NCBI RefSeq assembly: GCF_950023065.1
Contig: NC_088681.1
Location: forward strand, 67,242,836-67,306,835
Source: Planococcus citri
Taxonomy: Eukaryota > Arthropoda > Insecta > Hemiptera > Pseudococcidae
Direction: 5' to 3'
Length of the DNA: 64,000 nucleotides
Of the stretch, positions 12,701 to 23,023 are shown piece by piece. Made by a program: the position numbers and the translations under genes. Below the pieces are notes generated by a model. The model had not been told where the DNA came from and searched no databases. It worked only from the letters and a program-made list of their open reading frames with translations. Numbering within the stretch: position 1 is the first letter of the stretch; each line of letters begins with the position of its first letter.

Positions 12701-13150
12701 GGAGAGAAATAAGTAGTGCCAGTGATCTCTCCCTCCCCCTTCTGGTGTTGAAATGCGCGCAAATTCCACAAATGGATGTTACTTGCTTCTATTTGTGATT
12801 TTCAACATGACAAGTTGTCCAAAAAATAGACACACATGAAAAAAACAGGACAAATGGAAAGCATTTCGATTTTTTTTTCAATTCAAGAGTTTCAGATGTT
12901 TAGATTTTTTCCCAAAAAATTTATCATCACTTGAGAATTTTCAAAAATTCAAATATTCAAAATAAGGGGACAATGGATTGAAAATTCAAAAAATTTTGAT
13001 TTAAAATATGAAAAGCAAGTCATTTCTCCCGAAATACCTCGATATTTTTTAGAAGGGGGAGTCTCAACATTTTTGTTACATGATTGAAAAATAAAAAAAA
13101 GCAAAAGTACTTGTAGGACAATTTCTCATTTTTATAAATCAATATTTCCA
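9743..13150. other. no recognisable gene
   Basis: Intronic sequence with simple repeats: a C run near 10507, a CA run at 11921-11938, a GGC/GGT-rich tract at 11821-11850 and CT runs at 12361-12385. Short ORFs (for example the 118-codon one at 10858-11214) have no recognisable motif and overlap other frames. Confidence 0.4.
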
Positions 13151-13151
13151 T

Positions 13152-15293
13152 TCCTCAAACTCTCTTAGCATTTATCAGAGTGGTTTCAGAAAGAAAAGAT
13201 CCACCCTAGACCACCTCTTTAGTCTCCAAAAAGAAATTATTAGTTCAGCCTTCCAGAATAAAGAAAGTGTTCTTTCAGTCTTTTTTGATCTTGAAAAGGC
13301 ATTTGATAAAGCCTGGCGTTATAAAATTATCCAAAAATTATATTCCATTGGAATTAGAGGACATTTAGCCTACTTTATTCAAAATTTTTTAACAAACCGT
13401 ACTTTTAGAGTGAGAGTTAACAATACATACTCAGAATTTTTTGAAATTGAAAACGGAGTCCCCCAAGGTTCAGTTCTTAGCACAGTTTTATTTATACTTT
13501 TGATTGATGACATTTCCAATATTGTTTCTAGACCCATTTCTCTGAGAATCTTTGCTGATGATATAAACATTTCCTTTCATTCGAATAATATTCAACTAGC
13601 TCTTCATGTAATCCAAGAAACCCTTGAAAAAATTGAATCATGGACAGATTCTAATGGTCTAACCTCCTCAGAGTCAAAAACCCACTGTATACTTTTCACC
13701 AAAAAAAAATAAGATTCCTCCAGATCTCATTCTCAACTTCAAAGGACACTCTTTAGAATTCAAACCCACTACTAAATTTCTTGGCTTAACTTTTGATAGA
13801 AAACTAAATTGGACTCCTCATTTTCTAAAAGTAAAATCAGATCTCATGAAACACCTAAATCTGTTGAAAATAATCAAAAATTTTAAATATAATCCATCTC
13901 TAAAACTCCTACTTCACTTGTATAAATCTCTAATTCGCAGTAAAATTGAGTATGGAAGCCCATGTTTTGCAAATACATATCTCTAATAAAACTTCAAATA
14001 TCCTAAAAACAATTCAAAATTCAGCCCTAAGGATCTGTATAGGAGCCCTCTATTCCTCTCCAATAGATAGCATTTATTGTGTAGCGGCAGAATTACCCCC
14101 AGATTTTAGAAGAACTCTCACAACAAACAAATTCATCTCAAATGCATCCACCAACCCTTCCCATCCACTCCAAAACTCAATTAACCCACCAAACCCCCAA
14201 CATTTTGACCATATAGAAGGACCCATTTCTAATTTCATCACAATGTTGAATGATCTTCAAATCAATCCTAAAACTCTCATCCAAAAACCAATATTATACC
14301 CCCCTTGGCTTCTAAAGCCTCATCAAGTCAATCTACAGCTTATTAACTACTCAAAAAATAACCACTCTCCATTAGTAATAAAACAGAATCATCTTGAACT
14401 CTTATCAGAATACAAAAAATTCAATCTTCGTTTTACAGATGGATCAAAAATACCAACACTTCACACAGAATATGCCTACTCTATAAATGATAGAATTTTA
14501 AATTTTAAAATCCATAGCTGTTCTTCAATCTACACTGCCGAACTCGCAGCTATTTTCCACTGTCTCTGTGATATACTCACTTATGAATCAGAAAATAAGT
14601 CCTTCTTAATTCAAAGTGATTCCCTCAGCTCACTAACTGCTATCCAAAATCTTTTTTCCGATCACCTTCTAATTCAAAATATCCATAAAACTCTATTTGA
14701 CTTACAAAATTCAAACTTCTTCATACAATTTATGTATGTACCCAGCCACGTTGAAATCTTAGGAAATGAAATAGTAGATATTAATGCAAAATCTGCCACC
14801 ACCCTTTCTCCCCTTGTATTTATCACAGCTGACGACCTCAAATCTATCTTCACCCAAAGCACACTTAAGAAATGGCAAAACTTTTGGTCCCTCCAAACCA
14901 CAAACAAGCTCACTTTCAACATAAAAAATCAGTCCATCCTTGGAAAAACCTCTCCCACTTAAACAGACTTGAAGAAATCATTATAACTAGATTGAGAATT
15001 GGCTACACAAAAATCACCCACAATCACCTCTATGAAAAGGCCCCCAAAACCCACATGCCAGTTCTGCCTGTCAGATCTTGTATCTGTCCAACACTTACTA
15101 TTTCACTGGCCCTCCTTACATCAGTACAGACACAGACTATCCCTACAAATAGATGAAAGATCCCTATTCATACCAGACGACCCTTCCGAAATTAAAAAAT
15201 TCTTAGACCCAATTAAAAAACTTGACTTTACCAACTCGATTTAAATCTCATACGGCGGGTGTAATAATCAAGAAGAAAAATAATAATAACGGA
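13152..15293 (+). pseudogene. 5'-truncated, frameshifted LINE (RT plus RNase H)
   Basis: The reverse transcriptase begins with QSGFRKKRSTLDHL (13176 on) and continues through FFDLEKAFDKAW, NGVPQGSVL and the catalytic FADDI (13551). Reading breaks at an A run (13704-13712) and continues in another frame with FLGLTFDRKLNW and KIEYGSPCF, then shifts again near 13970. The 338-codon ORF 13946-14962 carries an RNase H domain with D in FTDGSK, E in YTAELAAI, D in QSDSLS and the final SHVEILGNEIVDINA block. A third shift near 14950 leads to a C-terminal CQFC zinc-type block that ends by 15244. RT plus RNase H places it in the I/R1/Loa-like part of LINE diversity; I cannot fix the clade. There is no endonuclease, so the copy is 5'-truncated and dead. 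Confidence 0.85.
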
Positions 15294-15473
15294 AGAATAA
15301 GTGGGAAATTCAAAAATTGACAAAATTGTTGATTTAAAATATGAAAAAACACGTCATTATTTCCCCAAAAGTGACCTAATATTTTTCAGAAAGGGAAGTC
15401 CTCAAATTTTTGTTACACATTGAAACGTAGTAAAAAAGACAAAAACAGGACAATTTCTAAACTTTTATTTGAA

Positions 15474-15506
15474 TGGAAGGGAAGGGAAGGGAAGGGAGGG
15501 GAAGGG
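15474..15506. repeat. GGGAA microsatellite
   Basis: A run of GGAAGGGAAGGGAAGGGA units, perfect over about five copies, lies just outside the LINE 3' end. Confidence 0.8.
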
Positions 15507-15680
15507 GTTCAGTATTATTTATTCACTACTTGAAAAAGCAATTCGATTTTTTTTTTCAATTTAAAATTTTTAGATGTTTTGTCCCAAATTTATTACCAAA
15601 TTTTCAGAAACCATGTTAGTAAGAAATAAGAATTAGTCGTGCCAGGAAGCCTCCTCCCTCCCCCTCCCATTTTCAAAATA

Positions 15681-16243
15681 TGTGATCTGTCACGAGAAAA
15701 CCAGGTTAGTGTCCAAAACGTAAATTTTACAGGACGGGCATTTGAAGTTTTGAATCTATGTGTTCGTGGATCTATGATTCGTAGGTCCGTGAAACTTGGA
15801 CCATTTTTGACCACCAGGGATGCCAACATAACCTGACATTTTTTTTCAAAATCAGGGTTGCCAAAGGCCGATAATCGAATTATTGAGTTTTTCAATTTTT
15901 TCAAACTACTTGTTCAAGGTGAAAAGAGTTGATTTTTCCAGCTTAAGCCTCATTCAAATTTCAAAAAAACGGCCTTAATCCTACAAATGTGAGCGGATAT
16001 CCACAAAAATTTGCATGCTGACTCCTCCGGGCATACATTTTAAGAAAATGAAGAAAAAAAATTTTTTTTCTTTTTTTTTGTAGTTGCTCTATTTTTTTAA
16101 CCTTAAATTTAGGGTAAAAAAAATCGTTCGCGAACGTTTTTACCACCACATGCAGATTCTGCACCCTGAGTACTACCAATATCCATCAAAAAAAATATAT
16201 CGATTTTTTGGACACTAACCTGGTTTTCTCGTGACAGATCACA
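15681..16243. mobile_element. TA-flanked MITE, 563 bp
   Basis: Terminal inverted repeats of about 37 bp start TGTGATCTGTCACGAGAAAA and continue with CCAGGTTAGTGTCC. The right copy is nearly identical in inverse at 16207-16243. Both ends are flanked by TA (15679-15680 and 16244-16245), as for Tc1/mariner-type insertions. There is no transposase ORF. The interior contains one copy of the TCGTTCGCGAACG core of the 3.3-kb minisatellite (near 16123). Confidence 0.8.
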
Positions 16244-17816
16244 TATAAAGAAATCTCCAGAAAATTTGAAAAATGAATATGTTACTCATACATATGTATT
16301 TTTTTTAATTTCAAAAAAAATCTCTGAATGAAACTGTACATACCTAGTTTAGGTATTGGAGGTAATAAGAGCCACTTTGAGCTTCCTCCTCTTCCTAGTT
16401 TGCTAATCACAATTCTAAAGTATCCAAAAATCACAGAAGAATTATTTTCAAAATTTTCAGGGTATTTGGTGCTGCTCCCCCTCCCCATCAGTTTCGTCTT
16501 AAGATCCATGATAACTCGAGTACAATTGGAGTACTTACTTCAAATTTGTAATAAACTTAATTTTTCAAGAAGATTATTTCAAAAAAGACACCGTAGGTAG
16601 AGGTACCTTATTGCGAACAAAATCCAAAAAATGACTCGTTAAAGTCGCACTTTTCCATCCCTCCTCCTCCTCCTCTGGTGGTTTTTCCTCATACCGAACA
16701 AACAACTGCGAGAAAAACATATCCAACGACGCAGAAATCTCGTACACATTTTTTAGTGCTCTTCGAAGCGTAAAACATGTCGTGCTACAAAAACCATCGA
16801 AGCCTTAAAGAAATTCCCCGCATATTCGCATACTCACGCATCTTCTTATAGTACAACCCTCTCTCTTCCTGCTTCCTGCAAAAAAAAAAAAATGGAGGGT
16901 AAGCAGTACTCCTACCCTACCACACTACAAGAGAGCAAACGAAAAACGAATACCGCGAATAAAAACCCTTCCGAAACGAAAAAAAAAGAAGAAAAAAACC
17001 AAAACGTAATTTAGAAATCGTCAAATAATTCCGTGTTCATAGTGAAAAGTTACGGTTTAAATTGTGAACATGTGTGGAGAAGGAAGGTACTGTATAAATG
17101 CGGGTGGAGACACACACGTTCTTCTTTTAGTATACGTACATATTTTCCTCGTTCTATCTCTGTTCTGCTGTGTATTTCTTCTCCGCAGTGTGCTGCGGCA
17201 TGGCTGGCGTTCTCTTCTCCAGCTCCAGCAACGAACGCATAACTTCATATATGTGTATATACACGAGTACGAATACGTAGAAAAAAAGATAGCGAAAGAT
17301 AAACTTTAAAAGTACATCATCCTCTTAAATCGTACGATATGTGTCTAGCTGGAAATCTGTTGGGAATTCGCTACCCCCGCGGCCTTTCGCATGCTCCAAA
17401 ATAGACCATTTTGGCGTGTCCACTTCGCTTCTCTCGCGTGTGTTGTACGAAAAGCACGAGTTGTAAGCTGGTCGTGTATGCGACGGAAGGAAGGTGGTTT
17501 TTTTTCCTCGGTACTTTTTTTTTTCTTTACTTGAAAATCCGCCTCGACTTGGGACCATCCATCATTTTTAAAGGCGGACGTCGCATCGTTTCGTAATTTG
17601 GTTAAAGTCGACTAAAGATGGCCACTGTATACTTATATGAAGCTTCTTTCAGTTTCAGTCAATTTCACAAGTACATACGAGTACCTACGTTGGCTCACAT
17701 TACCTACTCGTAGACCTGCACAGTGTACATGCAGCTTGGAATTTTGCAAAAGTGACATTTGCTTTCAAGTCAATGATGTGCGATCGTTTACTTATGTACT
17801 TGATTGTATTCGGAGT
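16244..17816. other. no recognisable feature
   Basis: Intronic sequence. Short overlapping ORFs occur on both strands at 17033-17600, with no motifs and no convincing splice context. Confidence 0.4.
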
Positions 17817-17818
17817 TA

Positions 17819-17858
17819 GTCAGGCATTTGATAATGGGAGTGATTGCAACCCCCCTGG
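17819..17858. mobile_element. solo terminal inverted repeat of the GTCC-foldback family
   Basis: After a TA (17817-17818) the sequence GTCAGGCATTTGATAATGGG followed by AGTGATTGCAACCCCCC matches, with a few changes, the 5' end of the 280-bp element at 47346 (GTCCGGCATATGACAATAGG, then AGTAATTGCACCCCCC). No inner foldback or second end follows. It is followed at once by a short hairpin, ACTGAGGTGTCACCTCAGT. Confidence 0.55.
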
Positions 17859-18417
17859 CTCACTGAGGTGTCACCTCAGTCCATTGGTTAGGTAAACGAG
17901 AAGGCCTTATTATGAAGAAACAGGGTGGAGGAGGGATTTAAAAACGCGCATCGAATTCGATAATTAATGCTCTACCTCTCCTACACCTCTCGCCAGCCTT
18001 CTCTCAGACAGAGTAGAAATTTTCGTGACAATTCGCAATGAATATGGCAAATGCGATGCCATCACGGCGGCCGGGTAGGTACTACGCGTACACGGTATTT
18101 AAAAAAACAAAAACAACATCATCGTTCCACCATACTCCACGCACCCTTTCGTTCCATTCCCTAAAAATGGATCAATGTTTCCTGCTGATTATACGTGTAT
18201 ATACCAGACTTCAGCTCTGTGTTTTTCTGCAGTAAGGGCGATGTAGGAGATGGTGTAGGGGGTTGAGGCGACGGTGACCGGATTCTAAAGGCGGGTTAAT
18301 TTTATTAACGTTAATGTTCGCGACTAATTGACGTTGAACATGAAATTAAACCGAACGGTGGTTCTTCGTGAAAATTGAAAACAAAAAATTATCTGCTTTT
18401 GCCACACGACGAACGCG

Positions 18418-18440
18418 ATGTGGTGTGGTGTGGTGTGGTG
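18418..18440. repeat. TGGTG microsatellite
   Basis: Four to five tandem copies of TGGTG. The surrounding 17.9-19.0 kb shows no gene. Confidence 0.7.
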
Positions 18441-18999
18441 CTTTTTGATAATACTCGTACCCTATACGTATATATACCCCATACCTACAATATGCAGCTC
18501 GCTTGCTTCTGCTCGTCTTCTAGATCTTCTTTTCTAAATGAAAACGATTCAGGACAAACCCGAAATCTGGATAAACTGGTTTCTCCTTAGCAGGGATCTA
18601 GGTTCATAAAGGATCAGGATCAATCAGCAAAAAACACTTTTTGATTTTGAAGTGTGTATCATTTTGATTTTGTGTCATCGCCATGGAGTCTCCCTAAATT
18701 GGCCTGTGCTAACTTTCCAACCTTTCACCGCTCCCTTCCAGCTACATCTACTAAAAATTACATTTCCGCATAATTTTTCGTGGTTTTTTGATTTTGTGTC
18801 GTGACTGGAAAAATACCCTACTCTTTTCTCTCCTCCCCTTCCTCTAGGGAAATGAGCGTAGGAGATAGAAAAATTGGCACGTACATTCCAAAGTCCTGAG
18901 ATGTTTTTTTTTTCAACTCTGAAATACTCATAATCTGAAGACAGTTTTCCGACTGACTGAATGCCTAAAAATTTTAATCGTTTTGAGAACTTTTAAATA

Positions 19000-20270
19000 A
19001 TTTTAAAGTCGGTAATTTTTTTCAAACGTTTTTCAGTTTTTTTGAGGTTTTTGAAAAATGTTTTTAATTTTGGAGTAGTATTGAAGTTTCTGAACGGTTT
19101 TTGCAACTTTTGAGCAATTTTTAAGATGTTACGTGCTTTTATAAATATTCGACGATTTTTGAAACATTCGACTTTTTTTAAATTAAAAAAAAATAGATTT
19201 TTGTAACATTAGATTTTTTTAAATTAAAATAAAAAATAAGTTTGAGCTGTAAAATAAAATTGGAAAAATTTCAAATAATTTTACAACTTTGGAAGAATTT
19301 TTCAGCGTTTTTTTTTTCGAATTTTAGAAAGTTGTTGAACAATTTCAAGACTTTGATTGAAATTTTTGAGCGAAGTTCCAACGCTTTTAAACAAATTTTT
19401 TGCAGCTTTGACTTTTTTTGAAAGATTTGACAATTTTTGAACTTTTTAACTTTGAAAGTTTTGTAAAACTTCTATTATATTGAAAAAAATTTCGTAATTT
19501 GGAGACATTTTTGAACACTTTTAAATTTTGGAAAAATTTTCGATCAATTTTAAAACAATCATCGACATTTTTGAGTAATTTTCAAAGTTTTATAGAACTT
19601 TTTTGAACAGAATTCGCAAATATTGAGCAATTTTTAAAATTTTGGAACGTTTTTTTAAATATTAGACTTTTTGAAAATTCCTAAACAATTTCTAAAATCT
19701 TTGAGCAGTTTTTGAAATTTTTGAAGCTTTTTTGGAAGTTTTTACGATTTTTGGAAATTTTTGCTCAATGGTTTGGGCTTTAAGCGTCTCTAGTTGCACA
19801 AGTCCTTTTACATTCACAAATCCGAGGTTCAATAATAGGTACATAATACATATATTTGGGCATTCTGCACAACTGTACAATTTTAAACAATTTCAACACT
19901 TCTACATAAACAGTTTTTAAAACTTTTAGATGCAACAAACATTACAAAAGTTTGTAAAATTATGGAACAAATTTCAAAATTTCAAGAAGTTTTTGAATTT
20001 GTTGAGCAATTTTCAAAGTTTTGGAGAAGTTTTGACGTTATTGAACAGTTTTTGTCATATTCAAAAATCAATTATTGTTGCAACTCTTGAGAAATTTCCG
20101 AAAGTTTTTGGCCATTTTCGAGCAATTTATTAATTTTGAAAATTTTCAAACGCAAACACTTTTCAAAGCTTTGAACAATTTTTGAACAATTTTCAAAATT
20201 TAAAGAAGTTTTAAGTTTTTTTCAGCGTTTTTGAGCATTTATACGTGATTTTGAAACAATTTAAGCGTAT
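19000..20270. repeat. T-rich diverged short-period repeat tract
   Basis: Variations on GAACAATTTTTAAAATTTTGGA and TTTTTGAACATTTTT recur with about 20-40 bp spacing over 1.27 kb. It is similar in style to, but different in word from, the tract at 7.1-8.3 kb. Confidence 0.6.
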
Positions 20271-21190
20271 TGGTTGATGACGTTAGTGGTGACCTTGTGT
20301 TCTATCGAAATTGGTTAAAAATTCGCGAAAGTTTCAAATATTACGATACAATTTTTTTTGAGTATTTAGGATTTTGTTTACCTCAAAATAATTGATACCT
20401 ACATGATTTTCCAAAATGTGCGTTGCGAATTGCGATCTATCAAAATGAGTTAAAATTTCAAGAGAAATGAGAATTTCTAAAAATGTTGAGTCGTCGACCT
20501 TTCACAATGGATTAAAATCTTGCAAGTATTTTAAAAATTTTCGGTGAAAATGTTTTTAGAGCATTTTTCTGAAGAGTTATGAGCTCAAAAATTAAAATTT
20601 GATTTTCGGGAATTATGAAAAAGTGTCACGCAACTTATTACAATGGGTTAAAATTTCACGAAAATTTCAAATATCACAATAAAAATATTTTTTAGCATTT
20701 TTTTATGAATTTTGATTTTAAAATTTTGTTACTTATGATTTCTGTTTTTTTTTTTTAAATATTGCGATCTGTTATAACGAGTTTAAATTACTAGAGAAAT
20801 TCAAATATTTCGGCAACAATGTTTTTAAAAAAAGTTTGTGAAATTTCAAGCCCAAAATTGGATCATAATTTTGAAGATTTTTGAAAAAAGTCTCATGCGA
20901 CCTATCAAAATGGGTTAAAATTTGGCAGGTATTTCAAAAATGTCATTTGGTCTGTTTTTTCGAGATTTTTGAAAAACTAGAGTCATGTGGCCCATCAAAG
21001 TGGGTCAAAATTTTGCCAAAACATAAAACATTAGGCACTATAAAAATATTTTTTGAGCATTTCTGATGAATTTTCGCGTCAAAATTGAGTCATAATAATT
21101 TTAGTTTTTGTTTTTTAATAATGCATTGAAAATCATCAAAATCAGTTGAAATTTCGCAAGAATTTTAAATATTTCGATGATGAACATGTT
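20270..21190. repeat. diverged tandem array, period roughly 110-140 bp
   Basis: About seven degenerate copies of one module are seen: GCGATCTATCAAAATGGGTT, then AAAATTTCGCAAGAATTTCAAATATT, then a poly-T block with GAGCATTTTTGATGAATTTT. Module starts are near 20300, 20440, 20500, 20630, 20770, 20900, 20990 and 21130. Copies differ by many substitutions and small indels, so the array is old. Confidence 0.65.
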
Positions 21191-21308
21191 TTTTGAGCAT
21201 CATCTTCTGGAACTGGGCCATTTTTCTCCAAACAGGCTGGACAGGGTCTAGAGCGAAAAAACACATTTTAAAAAAATCCTCTCTTTGGGCATCCATTTAT
21301 TCTTCTCC

Positions 21309-21425
21309 AGTGGCACGTTCAGAGCAACATTTTTTTCTGAATGCTTTTCAACTCAAAAACAAAAGTTCTTCACTGAATTTGGTCAAAATCTTCCGACAAT
21401 TTTTTTTCACAACACACCTTAGAGG
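21309..21425 (+). repeat. dispersed repeat R1, copy 1
   Basis: Shares the order TTTTTCTGA...CTTTTCAACTC...CTGAATTTGGTCAAAATCTT...CAATTTTTTTTCAC with segments at 46.9, 60.8 and 62.5 kb. The borders are not defined and the repeat is non-coding. Confidence 0.5.
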
Positions 21426-21429
21426 TTAA

Positions 21430-23021
21430 ATCCCCGAATAGGTACCCTACCTTCCTAATCGAATAAAATATCTCGAAGTTCATCTGTAGGGCTGCACTCT
21501 CGATCCGCGTTAAGAACGTTGTTGCTTGTTGATTCACTCCATATTTTCCCAAGCTCATTACCCTGTAATATTTGTGCGTAGGTACACATGAAAACTCTTA
21601 AAACCTACTCTCAACCTAGCCAAAAACACAACAGTCACGAGATGAGAAAATACTGGCCATGCTGTATCCCATTTTTCCATATTTTTTCATCATTATAATA
21701 AGGTACGTCCACAGCCTCTGCCTCTACCATCATCTACAGTACTACGTAGTATACGTATACCAGTATACCTACTCGCGCACGTGGTAAATTAATTTATCAC
21801 AAAAACCACGGCCATTGTCACCACGACCGACCGCTCTTCTATCCTTAATATTTGATAATTCGTTGCGTACACCATACTTTATACATTTACACGGGGCCTG
21901 TATACTCGTATGTGTGGGCTATATAGGGCTTTACACCGACTCTGTGGTCGCATCGTCATTAAGATGAAACGCAAAATACACAACAAGGGTTAGGCAAACG
22001 ATACACGTATCGTACATATAATGCAACATTACACAGCATCGACCAAATACACCTAATTTCCTAAGTACCTATATATATAGTAGATTTTTGTTTGTGTGTA
22101 AATTCTCCTTCGTTTTCCTCGACATTTCCCGCAACCGCTATTTTTTTTCTCAATATAAACTGGCGGAAGGGAAAAGAAAGGAGAGACTTTTCTCGAGATA
22201 TATACGATCGACCTTATATGTGTTTGTGTACGATATTTACTCCAAACAGAAAGCTTCAGGGAAGAGAACTCTATACAGTAAACAGCAAAGAAGAGTGAAC
22301 AGGAAAAGGTGAGAGGCGAGGGCGGCGGGGTGGACGAAGAACGACGAACGATGAGGCGATGTATTACAAATTAGCTTTAAAGATACTTTAGTCCAGATAT
22401 AGGCCAGACGACGACTATAAACCGTATCCTATCCTCGTACTGCGATGAAGAAGGTTTTTCGCAAAATGGACAATAAATCATCTGTCTCGACTCGGTTATT
22501 TACTTTAACCATAGGGATAATTTTATAGCCCGTGTAAAAGGCTTGATGAATAAGTCGTGCTTACGTGTGTATGTGTGTGTGTGTGTAGGTACTTTCATAG
22601 AGCTAGTATAGGTTTAGGTACAATATACCATGTATATTGTAGGTACTATATGGCGCCTTTATTATGCACGTATATACTATATGTATAGTACGTATGTGTA
22701 CACCCATTTGTCGATAAAACACGATTTTCATAATTAAATTGAACCACCTCCTTTCGCACCCTTTCACCTCACACATACACAATAATATTAGGTGGTATAC
22801 CTTTTCGTGCATATATATATATATTACATAGGTACACTAGAACCCTTCAACCCTCCTCTTCTTTTTCTTCGGCTCGTAAAAAGACCCCCTTTGATTTCAA
22901 TATTTTTCCAAATACATACATACACTTTTGCAAAGTTGGAATTTTCCACCTTCCATTCCCACACCACCAATTTGTTACGTAAGGTGAGAAAATAGTTCCA
23001 TATTTTTTATTTTTCCCCTAT
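21430..23021. other. no recognisable gene
   Basis: Intronic sequence with simple tracts only: TG repeats at 22567-22586 and AT repeats at 22809-22825. No exon signal or element ends were recognised. Confidence 0.4.
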
Positions 23022-23023
23022 TA

